A DNA stretch of 45,024 nt from Syntrophobacteraceae bacterium (GTDB lineage: Bacteria; Desulfobacterota; Syntrophobacteria; Syntrophobacterales; Syntrophobacteraceae), in the NCBI GenBank assembly GCA_031292195.1, contig JARLHP010000042.1, forward strand, positions 1-45,024, in the 5' to 3' direction. The position numbers were made by a program, and so were the translations under genes. The notes below the pieces were generated by a model that saw only the letters and a program-made list of their open reading frames with translations, was not told where the DNA came from and ran no database searches. Within the stretch, counting starts at the first letter, position 1; every line of letters starts with the position of its first letter. Of the stretch, positions 26,369 to 35,016 are shown one piece after another.

Positions 26369-29251
26369 TCACTGCCCCCCAACCAGCAAAGCCACCGGAA
26401 ACCGCGCAAATACCCGGTTTAGAGGAATCCGTCTCCCCTCGCCAACCGCTTCCAGCGGCTGGCCGGTAAAAGCGTTGGTCCAGGAAACGGGCGCGCCCTC
26501 AGGCATATTCAAGAAACTATCTCCCCAAACACCCTTGCCGATGGGGGCCCCGGGGGCGGCCAGTTTTGCGGTGAGCCTGGGCACGGCCACCAGCGCCCAC
26601 AGGTTTTCCTTTCTTCTCATAAATGCGACCACGTTGTTTTCCCTGGCCCCGGAACAGGATAAAGGAACGTATTCGCCTTCCAGGAAAAGCTCCCGGTGCT
26701 TCCGGCGAAAGTTCAGGGCCTTGTAAGTCACGTAGAGCTTGATCCGGCCGTCCTCCCAATCGAGCAGAAGTTCGGAGAGAAGGGTGTGGTGGTTTTTCGA
26801 CTCCCGCTTCTTGAGGTCCTTTAGAAAACGGACACGTTTTCTAAACTCCACCGGACCGCGGTTGTCCGGGTCAACCAACCGCAAGTCCCACAGTTCGGTG
26901 CCCTGGTAGAAGTCGGGCACGCCGGGCGAGGTGATCTTTAGAACCAGCTGCGAAAGCGAGTTGAGCGCCCCGCTGTACGCCAGGCGTGAATGGGCCCTCA
27001 GGAAACTGTCCAGAAATTCATTTTCTCCGCTATCGTCCAGAATGGACTCGCAAAATTTTAGCAGACCATTTTCATATTCGACGTCCGGCGCAGTCCACAT
27101 GGTGCGGACCTTGGCTTCCCGCACGGCCTTCAGCATGTATGCCCTGAGGCGCCGCCGGAAAGCCGGAACCTCATTTACCTGAAGGGGCCAGGCGCCGATC
27201 ATCGTCTGGTAGACAAACACCTCCTCGTTGGCCTCCGGGACGGCAACGCCCCGGACCCAAACCTTTTTGGGCGAGTTTAAAAGCTTCCACCGTTCGAGCA
27301 AATCCTCCCATTCCTCCACGATTTCGGAGAGTGTATTGATCCGGGCGCGTACGTCTTCACTCCGTTTGGTGTCGTGAGTGGAAGTGGCGTTCATGGTATG
27401 AGGCCAGAGTTTTTGCCGGTCCCTGTTAAATTCGTGGAACTCCTCCACCGATACGGGTTTAAAGTTGGCGCCCACCTCATTTAAGGAAATCAACGGATTA
27501 TAGAGGTAAAGAGCGGTGTCTTCGAGCCCCTTGGCCATTATGGGGCCGCTGAACTGCTGCCAGCGCATCACGAAGTTCAGCCGTTCGTGTCTTTGTTCGG
27601 CGCTGAGATAAGCCGGAAAGTCCATGAGCAGCAGACGGCGCATGAAGCCCAGCGCCAGGTCATTGAGCCAGGGGTTTCTGCGGCGCACCTCCGCCAGGGC
27701 ATGCTCGATTCGCTCCCTGTCCGGCTCGCAAACCTTGAAACTGTTGATATAGGTCCTGTAAACGGGCAAACAGGCCGTAACTTCCACAAGAGAGCTTATC
27801 ATGTCCCGCCGGGACAGATCGCGGGCCTGCCGGTCGGCGTCGGCCAGCAGGCCCAGGTAGAAAACCAGATTTTCCACCTCCCCGCCAAACAGGTTCCTCA
27901 TCACCAGCTTCTTGCTCTCGTAGACGACGTCCGAACCTCTCTCTTCCCTGGAGATAAAGACAGCGTAGACCTGTTCCAGCTTTCGGTATCCGCGGTCGTC
28001 TACGAACACTCCGTTCACCATGTTGAGGAAATCGTATCCCGTGGTGCCCGATACCGGCCAGTTGCGAGGCAGCCTCTCACCTTTGGCCAGGATCTTTTCA
28101 ACCACTATATAATGTGAACCGCGCTCCGCCTGGCCCGCGGCATCCCCGGTCATTCCGGCCTGAAGACGTTCCAGATATTCCTCCGGGTCGTAGAGCCCGT
28201 CTATGTGATCGATCCGCGTCCCGGTGACCTTTCCTTCCCGGACCAGCTCGAATAGAAGGGTGTGGTTCACCGCTTCGAATACTTTCGGATCTTCTATGCG
28301 AATGCCGATCAGGTCGTTTATGCTGAAGAAACGGCGATAGTTGATCATCTCCAGGGCTACTTGCCAGAAGGCCAGGCGGTAGGGCTGATCGGATAAAAGC
28401 CTGTCCAGGCGGTCGAAACTTACCGGGTCTTCCTTTACACCATTGTAGATCTTCAGGTTTTCTTCGAGAAACTCCCTTACCGCCCGGGACTCCCGGTAGA
28501 GCAGCCAGAGGCTTTTTTTGATGATCTCCTTCAGTCTCTGCCTTTCCTTGACCTTTTTGGGACTGGTAAGAGAACGTGCCGGAAGGTGCTCGCTAAGCGA
28601 GACAAGGCCTTTAAGTCCCAGCACCCCCGGGTCCTCTTCCCCCAGGGTTTCCTCCAGTTCGCCAAGGCGCAGGGAAAGGATGTCCGCGTAAGTTTTGGGG
28701 TCGAGAGGAAAACTGAGATCGAAATACCTGACCGAAAATCCCCCCTCATCCAGGACCAGCTCGAATTCCCGCCCCTCCAGGGCCTCGCTGTAGTATTTGC
28801 CCAAAACGGGCAGCAGGACTTTTCCCTCCAGCACCTTGCTTGGCGGATGCCAGTCGATATCGAAAAAAACCGCATACGGTGAGCCGGGCCCGCTTTCCAG
28901 CACGTCCATCCACCAGGGGTTGTCACGGCTTAGCGCCATGTGGTTGGGAACAATATCGATAATGAGCCCCATATCGCGCGACCTCAGCCTTTGGGCCAGG
29001 GAGTCGAAAGAAGACCGCGACCCCAGCCCCGGGTCGATTTCGGTGGGATTGGTCACCGAATAGCCGTGAAGGCTGCCCCTTCTGGCATGGGATATGGGAG
29101 AAGCGTACAAGTCGGTTATACCCAGGTCGTGGAGGTAGGGCGCCAGGCTTCGGGCGGCACTGAAGGTGAAATTGCGGTTCAACTGAACGCGGTAGGTCGC
29201 CGCCGGAGGCCTCAAACCTGCGAAGGCGCCAGGAGCAGGGAAAACATTCAC
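26369..29251 (-). CDS. treY: Maltooligosyl trehalose synthase
   Basis: A 960-aa GH13 enzyme that converts the reducing end of maltooligosaccharides to a trehalose unit. N-terminal ATYRVQLNRNFTF and YLHDLGITDLYASPI are characteristic of TreY, as are DIVPNHMA, GTRIDHIDGLYDP (nucleophile Asp), VEKILAKGE (acid/base Glu) and TSTHDTKRSEDVR. The GTG start at 29251 has AGAGGTG at proper spacing, 16 bp after the treT stop; an ATG at 29302 would overlap treT and has no ribosome site. No treZ is in the window, so release of trehalose by the TreY-TreZ route cannot be assumed. Confidence 0.93.
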   Translation of the reverse strand: MNVFPAPGAFAGLRPPAATYRVQLNRNFTFSAARSLAPYLHDLGITDLYASPISHARRGSLHGYSVTNPTEIDPGLGSRSSFDSLAQRLRSRDMGLIIDIVPNHMALSRDNPWWMDVLESGPGSPYAVFFDIDWHPPSKVLEGKVLLPVLGKYYSEALEGREFELVLDEGGFSVRYFDLSFPLDPKTYADILSLRLGELEETLGEEDPGVLGLKGLVSLSEHLPARSLTSPKKVKERQRLKEIIKKSLWLLYRESRAVREFLEENLKIYNGVKEDPVSFDRLDRLLSDQPYRLAFWQVALEMINYRRFFSINDLIGIRIEDPKVFEAVNHTLLFELVREGKVTGTRIDHIDGLYDPEEYLERLQAGMTGDAAGQAERGSHYIVVEKILAKGERLPRNWPVSGTTGYDFLNMVNGVFVDDRGYRKLEQVYAVFISREERGSDVVYESKKLVMRNLFGGEVENLVFYLGLLADADRQARDLSRRDMISSLVEVTACLPVYRTYINSFKVCEPDRERIEHALAEVRRRNPWLNDLALGFMRRLLLMDFPAYLSAEQRHERLNFVMRWQQFSGPIMAKGLEDTALYLYNPLISLNEVGANFKPVSVEEFHEFNRDRQKLWPHTMNATSTHDTKRSEDVRARINTLSEIVEEWEDLLERWKLLNSPKKVWVRGVAVPEANEEVFVYQTMIGAWPLQVNEVPAFRRRLRAYMLKAVREAKVRTMWTAPDVEYENGLLKFCESILDDSGENEFLDSFLRAHSRLAYSGALNSLSQLVLKITSPGVPDFYQGTELWDLRLVDPDNRGPVEFRKRVRFLKDLKKRESKNHHTLLSELLLDWEDGRIKLYVTYKALNFRRKHRELFLEGEYVPLSCSGARENNVVAFMRRKENLWALVAVPRLTAKLAAPGAPIGKGVWGDSFLNMPEGAPVSWTNAFTGQPLEAVGEGRRIPLNRVFARFPVALLVGGQ

Positions 29252-29267
29252 GCCCGCACCTCTTTGT

Positions 29268-30512
29268 CTACAGCACGACCGTGCGACCGGGACGCCGGTC
29301 ATCCTCGCCGGGACTGCGGAACAGAAGCATCATGGACAGGTAATCCCTCAGGTTTCGAGTGACCAGAAAATGGTTGCGGACAAACTCTTTGGCAAATTTG
29401 CCCATGCGCCTTCCCACGTCCGGATGCCGGAGCAGGTAGCGGATTCGAAGGGCGCAGCCCTCCGGCGAATTAACCAGAAACCCGGTTCGAAAATTGCGAA
29501 GCTGCAGAACTATGCCTCCCGCCGCACCGCCAATGACCGGTTTTCCCTTCCACATGGCCTCGGTTACGGTCAACCCGAAGCCCTCCCGCACCGACTTCTG
29601 CACGATGATATCGGCGGCCCGCTGCAGGGCGTTTACTTCATAGTGGCTCTCCGGGGGCAGGAGCAGCAAAGTGATGTCCGGCTCTCCATGGGCCGCTTCC
29701 TGGACCTCGGCAAAAATCCGGGGCCCCTCCGGGTCGTCGGTGGCCTCGCCTCCCGCCAGCACCAGCCTGCAGGGCGTGTGGGCATGCACCATTCGAAACG
29801 CCTCGATCACTCCCAAAGGGTCTTTGAAGGAATCGAACCGGGATACTTGCAAAATGATGGGCTTGTCTCTTTCGATGCCCAGCCGGTCCAGCACCGCCGA
29901 GACTTCTTGGGCGGAAAGGTCGCGGTTCTTGTCGCTCAAAGGATCGATCGAAGGGTAGAGCAGGTACTGGGGGTGGGGGAGGTTGCGGGCAAAACCGGGC
30001 ATGGAAAAGATCGAGGCGTCATAATGCCTTACCGCCTCCCACAAAAATCTCCAGACCTTGCGGTCCGGCCTGGAAGCGTCTATGTGACACCTCCAGATCC
30101 ATTTTTTGGCCCTGGAACGTAAGAACTTGATCAGGTAGGCGGGCTGCGGATCGTTTACCACCACGAAATCGGCTTCGAAATCGAGCTTTTCGGCGTTCGA
30201 ACGGTTGATGTCGATGTAGTGATCCAACATCGGCTTGCCGATATTGGCCTTGAAGCCCTGGAGGGCGTTGTGCATTGCCTTGGTGACTTCGAAAAACGCC
30301 TGGTCGCCCTGGATGACCTCCCAACGGGCGTCGATTCCCAACTCGTTCCACAGCGGTATGATCCCGATGAGCAATTCGGCCACTCCGCCGCCGATGCGGG
30401 TGGAATTGATATGCACCAACCGCATGGGTTTGAGGCGGTCGGCCATGCGGCGCAACTGGTCGATAACCGGGGCGCCGACTATCGGGTCAAGTGCTTCCAG
30501 GCGTGATGTCAT
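29268..30512 (-). CDS. treT: Trehalose glycosyltransferring synthase
   Basis: A 414-aa GT4-type glycosyltransferase that makes trehalose from an NDP-glucose and glucose, reversibly. VHINSTRIGGGVAELL, WEVIQGDQAFFEVTK and WRCHIDASRPD are TreT hallmarks; the C-terminal Rossmann half has LQVSRFDSFKDPLGVI and the GT4 donor motif VREGFGLTVTEAMWKGKPVIGG. ATG 30512 follows GGAGAAG; the upstream gene's end overlaps by 26 bp. It is flanked by a DUF5752 gene and treY on the same strand, forming a trehalose/osmoprotection operon. Confidence 0.92.
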   Translation of the reverse strand: MTSRLEALDPIVGAPVIDQLRRMADRLKPMRLVHINSTRIGGGVAELLIGIIPLWNELGIDARWEVIQGDQAFFEVTKAMHNALQGFKANIGKPMLDHYIDINRSNAEKLDFEADFVVVNDPQPAYLIKFLRSRAKKWIWRCHIDASRPDRKVWRFLWEAVRHYDASIFSMPGFARNLPHPQYLLYPSIDPLSDKNRDLSAQEVSAVLDRLGIERDKPIILQVSRFDSFKDPLGVIEAFRMVHAHTPCRLVLAGGEATDDPEGPRIFAEVQEAAHGEPDITLLLLPPESHYEVNALQRAADIIVQKSVREGFGLTVTEAMWKGKPVIGGAAGGIVLQLRNFRTGFLVNSPEGCALRIRYLLRHPDVGRRMGKFAKEFVRNHFLVTRNLRDYLSMMLLFRSPGEDDRRPGRTVVL

Positions 30513-31188
30513 CGCGCTTCTCCATGTAGCGGTCAAGCAAGTCCAGAATGGCTTTTCGAACTCCTTCCAGCGTGTAGAACCACACGTCTATGCCCTGAAT
30601 GGCCGAAACCAGCTCGGGCAAACCGAAGGCGTCCCGGAGCCAGATGGAAAAATCGTCGGTTTTGAGTTTCCTGAGCCGCCAACGCGCGTCCATGAAGTGA
30701 TAATAAATCGAATCAATTCCCACGCCGGCAAGCCCCGAACGGAACTCGGAGAGCGTGCCGGCCACAATGCGCGGGCGCACCAGCACGACCGTTGAGGCCT
30801 CGCAGAAGTGGAACTCGAACCCCGGCCTGGCCCACGGCACGGACGGGAGATCCCACATATACTCTTCGAGCAGTTCGGCCAGCTCTTCGCGGATCTCCTC
30901 CATATCCTCGAAGGTGAACGGATCGATAACGCTCAGTTTTTCGGCCAGCCGGGTGTCCTGCAGGGAGGTGGCGGCCCAGATGGCGAAGTCGTTGGGATAT
31001 TCCACTTCCGGATGAGCAATGGCCATGCGCGATTGCCACAGATGATAAGCAAGGACCGCTGAGTCCACCTCCTTCACGATTTGCAGCATCTCCCGGAGGT
31101 TGACCGCGGTCCTTCCGGTGGGCATGGTCAAAATGACGCACTCATGGAACTGGAAAGGATTCAGGGCCGGCTGATTGGGATCTACCAT
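30487..31188 (-). CDS. DUF5752-family protein of the trehalose operon
   Basis: A 233-aa soluble acidic protein (FHECVILTMPTGRTAVNLREML, HLWQSRMAIAHPEVEYPNDFAIWAA). It resembles the DUF5752 family, which I recall as neighbouring TreT-like glycosyltransferases; no biochemical function is known. Its 3' end overlaps treT by 26 bp, so the two are translationally linked and it may regulate or partner TreT. ATG 31188 lacks a clear ribosome site; a later start, for example at MPTGRTAVN, is possible. Confidence 0.7.
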   Translation of the reverse strand: MVDPNQPALNPFQFHECVILTMPTGRTAVNLREMLQIVKEVDSAVLAYHLWQSRMAIAHPEVEYPNDFAIWAATSLQDTRLAEKLSVIDPFTFEDMEEIREELAELLEEYMWDLPSVPWARPGFEFHFCEASTVVLVRPRIVAGTLSEFRSGLAGVGIDSIYYHFMDARWRLRKLKTDDFSIWLRDAFGLPELVSAIQGIDVWFYTLEGVRKAILDLLDRYMEKRDDITPGST

Positions 31189-31575
31189 TTGTTCATCGTT
31201 CTAATTTTAGGATGAAACACCATAACCGCACATTTCCAGCGGAGTCCCAAAACGACAAAAAGTGTAAATGAAATATAACCAGGAAACAACGGGGCACAAG
31301 CGGCGTGTCGCCGCGGCCGGAGATCGCCAGGCCCAAACCACGGATTTTTCGTGGTTTCCGGGTGAGCTGTTTTCGAAAGTTCTTGTAGGGCTAAAGGAAA
31401 AGGAAGAACCGCGCCCCGAAACTTTTCATTAAATCGGGTGTTCCGAGGTAACAGCCGGTCAAAAAAGGAATTTCCGTCTCAGTGCCTCGGCCTCGAAAAG
31501 TTGGCGGTCCCACCGCCTCACAGACGGGCGGATGTGGAAATGAGCATAACTCAAAGCGGGCCGGCCAATTTTGAT
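31189..31575. other. Divergent intergenic region trehalose operon / TetR remnant
   Basis: 387 bp with no gene seen. It should hold the trehalose operon promoter on the minus strand, but no good box pair was found. Confidence 0.35.
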
Positions 31576-31606
31576 TTGACATATCACATACTATGTAGTA
31601 TGTGAT
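31576..31606 (+). promoter_or_regulatory. Promoter with perfect 24-bp palindromic operator (site 1)
   Basis: TTGACA at 31576-31581 is a consensus -35 box. Immediately after it, ATCACATACTA (31583-31593) and TAGTATGTGAT (31596-31606) form a perfect palindrome around TG. A possible -10 box (TATGTG, 17 bp spacing) lies inside the right arm, so a bound repressor would block the promoter. A near copy of the site occurs at 32011-32034. Confidence 0.75.
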
Positions 31607-31614
31607 CCTCCAAC

Positions 31615-31854
31615 ATGCAAAGATGGATCGGGAAGACACCAGGCAGGAGTCGTACTGTGTTGCCGGAAAAGGATGTGAGAATAACGGATCTAATGCGGGC
31701 CGCAGGGTTACCGGAAGCGGTTTTCAACCATATCCCCGGTAAGGAGGCGATGTTGGAAACCGTTGTGGTTCTCGCAAACATGGTGTCCTGGAATTTGCCC
31801 AAATCACATAAAGGACTCGAAACGGCCCCCTCAAAAAAATCAGAGCCTCATTGA
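31615..31854 (+). pseudogene. Broken TetR-family regulator (DNA-binding fragment)
   Basis: The frame encodes 79 aa. Residues DVRITDLMRAAGLPEAVFNHIPGKEAMLETVV match the helix-turn-helix and following helix of TetR-family repressors (usual form: I-IAxxAGVSxxTFYxHFxSKExLL). Helix 1 of the fold is missing or scrambled upstream, and the ligand domain is absent. Just after a run of seven A (near 31836) the next frame continues with ASLIREWRSLFLL, suggesting a frameshift. A GTG at 31657 with CAGGAG may be the better start. It sits between two matching operators, as an autoregulated TetR gene would. It could be a pseudogene or a short DNA-binding-only protein. Confidence 0.55.
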
Positions 31855-32010
31855 TCCGGGAATGGAGATCGCTTTTTTTGCTTGATGGAGGCAAGGCGAT
31901 CACGACGCGACCCGAAGGGCCGCCATCGGAGGGCGCTATGTTCGCTCTTTCGATCTAGAAAGTCAAAGAGCGGCTGGGAGAAGGCCGCAAAAAAATTTGC
32001 CGGAATGCAT

Positions 32011-32034
32011 ATTACATACTATGTATTATGTGAA
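32011..32034 (+). promoter_or_regulatory. Second palindromic operator (site 2) before the acyl-CoA ligase
   Basis: ATTACATACTA-TG-TATTATGTGAA matches 21 of 24 positions of the operator at 31583-31606. It lies 53 nt before the ligase start, consistent with repression of that gene by the same TetR-type protein. Confidence 0.7.
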
Positions 32035-32086
32035 ACCATTGGCCCCTTGGCCAACCGCACCGAACCTAAGAGAATGGAGACAAAAC

Positions 32087-33739
32087 ATGGCGCCTGTCAG
32101 TCTAATCGACCATACCCCTTCCGCGTACCAATTCCCGCTACTGATAAAGCACCTTCTGCGCACTCCCTTGTTGCACGCCCCGAAACAGGAGATCGTCTAC
32201 CGCGAGCTGAAAAGATACGACTACACCACACTTGCGGAACGAATCGGCCGACTGGCGAACGTGCTGACGACCCTGGGCGTCGGACAGGGAGACACCGTGG
32301 GCGTGATGGATTGGGACAGCCACAGGTATCTCGAGTGCTACTTCTCCGTTCCCATGATGGGCGCCATTCTCCATACCGTGAATATTCGATTGTCCCCCGA
32401 GCAGATACTCTACACGATAAATCATGCGGCAGACGATGTGCTTCTGGTCAATACGGATTTTTTGCCCGTGCTCCAAGAGATCTGGAAAGACATTAAAACG
32501 GTCAAGAAGATAATCCTCCTGACCGATACGGAAACCGCCCCGCAAACCAGCCTCGCGGTTGCCGGCGAATATGAGTCCCTGCTGGAAAAAAGTGCGATCG
32601 ACTTCGATTTCCCGGATTTTGATGAAAACGCCAAAGCCACCACCTTCTACACCACCGGGACAACCGGTTCGCCGAAAGGAGTTTACTTCAGCCACCGTCA
32701 ACTGGTTCTGCACACCATCTGCGTCATGGGAAGCATAGCCGGATTTTCCTCGGGTGGCGGGCTAAATTCGGGTGACGTTTATATGCCGCTGACCCCCATG
32801 TTTCATGTCCACGCCTGGGGCCTTCCTTATATCTCGACGCTGCTCGGGGTAAAACAGGTCTATCCCGGTCGATACATACCGGAAAATATTCTTCGGCTTG
32901 TACAAGAGGAGAAAGTCACTTTCTCGCATTGCGTTCCGACCATCCTGCACATGCTTTTGAACTCCCCGGCCGCGGCCGGCACGGACCTTTCCAATTGGAA
33001 GGTGATCATTGGCGGCTCGGCATTTTCCAAAGGTCTTTGCAAGGCGGCCCTGGACAAAGGTATCAACGCCTTCACCGGTTATGGCATGTCGGAAACCTGT
33101 CCCATTCTAACCATCGCGGTCCGCAAACCGAAAATGACCGCGCTGAGCCCTGAAAGGGACTTGGAGATTCGGTGCCGAACCGGAATTCCAGTGCCCCTTG
33201 TGGACCTGAAGGTCATAGACGCCGAAGGTAACGAACAGCCCCATGACGGCCTCACGGTAGGTGAAGTCGTGGTGAGGTCCCCCTGGCTCACTCAGGGATA
33301 CTTCCGGGAACCGGAACGCTCCGAAGAGCTATGGCAAGGCGGGTATCTGCACACCCAGGATGTAGGATTCATAGACGAAGAAGGTTATTTGCAGATTACC
33401 GACCGGATCAAGGATGTCATCAAAACCGGGGGCGAGTGGATATCCTCTTTGCAGATCGAGGACATTCTCACTCAGCACGAGGGGGTGTCTGAAGCAGCCG
33501 CGTTCGGCATTCCCGATGAAAAATGGGGTGAGCGGCCGATTGCTTTTGTGATCCTCAAAGACAATTTCGTCGGAAAGGTTTCCGAAGACGATATTAAAGC
33601 CTTTTTCAAGGAAGCTGTGGCTGGCGGCGCCCTCTCCAAATGGGGAATCCCCGACAAGATCATCATCACCGACCAGCTTCCAAAGACCAGCGTCGGGAAA
33701 ATGGATAAGCGAAATCTTCGGAAGCAGTACAAACAGTAG
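32087..33739 (+). CDS. AMP-forming acyl-CoA synthetase/ligase
   Basis: A 550-aa ANL-superfamily ligase that activates a carboxylic acid, probably a fatty or aromatic acid, to its CoA thioester via an acyl-adenylate. The P-loop is TTGTTGSPKGV (about residues 188-198), motif A5 is YGMSET, and the hinge region is TQDVGFIDEEGYLQITDRIKD; the C-terminal catalytic Lys is in KTSVGKMDKRNLRK. ATG 32087 follows GGAGA. The frame is open back to 31997, but that part spans the operator. Substrate class is inferred from similarity to medium/long-chain fatty acyl-CoA synthetases. Regulation by a TetR-type repressor is suggested by the upstream operators. Confidence 0.9.
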   Translation: MAPVSLIDHTPSAYQFPLLIKHLLRTPLLHAPKQEIVYRELKRYDYTTLAERIGRLANVLTTLGVGQGDTVGVMDWDSHRYLECYFSVPMMGAILHTVNIRLSPEQILYTINHAADDVLLVNTDFLPVLQEIWKDIKTVKKIILLTDTETAPQTSLAVAGEYESLLEKSAIDFDFPDFDENAKATTFYTTGTTGSPKGVYFSHRQLVLHTICVMGSIAGFSSGGGLNSGDVYMPLTPMFHVHAWGLPYISTLLGVKQVYPGRYIPENILRLVQEEKVTFSHCVPTILHMLLNSPAAAGTDLSNWKVIIGGSAFSKGLCKAALDKGINAFTGYGMSETCPILTIAVRKPKMTALSPERDLEIRCRTGIPVPLVDLKVIDAEGNEQPHDGLTVGEVVVRSPWLTQGYFREPERSEELWQGGYLHTQDVGFIDEEGYLQITDRIKDVIKTGGEWISSLQIEDILTQHEGVSEAAAFGIPDEKWGERPIAFVILKDNFVGKVSEDDIKAFFKEAVAGGALSKWGIPDKIIITDQLPKTSVGKMDKRNLRKQYKQ

Positions 33740-33832
33740 CCGGGAAGGCGGCGGGGGCAGTCCTGGTTGTGACAATCAGGACCGCGCCCCTGCCGCCGCC
33801 GGGACATGCCATGCTGTTACTATAGTACTTTT

Positions 33833-34207
33833 TTAGACGGGGCATCTTTCCAGGGCACATTGCCTGACCACGGCTACCGCATCATCACGGGCTGTCCCCC
33901 CGGACTTTTTTTTGAGCCGGTCGAGTTCCACCTTTCGCTTGCCAATTTCACTGCAGAGCAACGCCGGTTCCTGGTGTGCCCCAATCGCCCCGGGGCCTCG
34001 CCCGCGTTCAAACAGCGTTTTGGCTTGTTCTTGAATTTCCTTCTTCCACTGCCCAACCTGTGCGGGATGAACTCCGTATTCCTGCCCCATCCCGTTGATC
34101 GTCTTTGCTCCCCGCAATGCCTCCAGACCTGCCTTCGCCTCAAATTCGGAGGTGTGGACCTTCCTCTTCTTTCGCTCAATCGCTGCTCGTTCCTCCTGGT
34201 GGAGCAC
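33833..34207 (-). pseudogene. IS3-family orfA transposase remnant
   Basis: The minus-strand frame reads HTSEFEAKAGLEALRGAKTINGMGQEYGVHPAQVGQWKKEI...KVELDRLKKKSG, the helix-turn-helix and leucine-zipper part of IS3-family OrfA. A run of eight A at LKKK corresponds to the usual programmed frameshift site, but the -1 frame stops after a few codons and no orfB follows; only about 400 bp of the element remain. The upstream side (near 34210-34239, minus strand GGTCCCCAATTTCGAGAC) looks like a terminal inverted repeat; no partner is seen at the other end. ACTATAGT occurs at both 33819-33826 and 34240-34247, perhaps a duplication or chance. Confidence 0.8.
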
Positions 34208-34247
34208 CGGCTTAAACCATTGTCTCGAAATTGGGGACCACTATAGT

Positions 34248-35016
34248 GGATTTTCAGCTAGCGTTTCGATCAATGATCCGCCAGCTTGACGATCGCGTTT
34301 GGAACCGCTTGGTTCGATTTCTAGTGAATGCCTGTAACTATTTTGTCACCATTTTTTTCCGTTAAGCCATTCGCTCCAGATGCCGAACTAAATGCTGTAT
34401 TTCGCCGATCAGAATCTTTGCGCACAGGGGGGAAGATTAGAAGGATCAGGCGACTTCCCTTTGGGAAATTGCTAGTTGTCAGCACTTTCGCGCTGACACA
34501 ATCATATCGATAACAATCAGACCCACATGAAATATATTGACGGTAGTGAAAGTTTCAAATATAATGGTGATGGATATAGTGATACCAATCTTTATCATCA
34601 CCTCCCTGAGTGAAATTACAATTCTGCCCCGGCTATTCGGTATGCAAGAGGGCTTCTTCTCAGGCGTGCCTTGATTGTTGGCGAGGTGGGCAAATAATCC
34701 GAACGAAAAGTCCTGACTCGGAGCCGAACGATTTAAGTCGATAGGCAAAATGTCATAAAAATGTTCCGCATGCCAAAGACGTCGCCCTCTAACCACCTCA
34801 AAAACCGCTTTGAGATGGGCGATGAAAGGTATGGCACGTTATTCTGCTTAAATATCGCACATTTAGGCGAGTCCTATTAGTTTGTCTGCTATTTTGGCAT
34901 GGAGTGTTAGACCTGCAACGCAGAGGAGTGAATGGGCAGCTTGTGCTTTTAGTTTAAACGGAGCTTGCGGATAAACTGACAGATGCTAAATGATCAATTA
35001 TTTAAGGAGAAGGCTT
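34248..35016. other. AT-richer intergenic region before the peptidase gene
   Basis: 769 bp of sequence visibly richer in A and T than most of the window. Only short frames without family resemblance or ribosome sites are present. It lies next to an IS remnant and a lower-GC peptidase gene, which suggests acquired or decayed DNA. Confidence 0.45.

Noticed and set aside
33819..34247. ACTATAGT as target-site duplication of the IS3 remnant
   Set aside because: IS3 elements usually duplicate 3-5 bp, the 8-mer is itself a palindrome, and only one terminal repeat is visible; noted but not claimed.
34479..34796. 105-aa minus-strand frame in the AT-rich region
   Set aside because: Composition looks random for AT-rich DNA, with no ribosome site or known motif.
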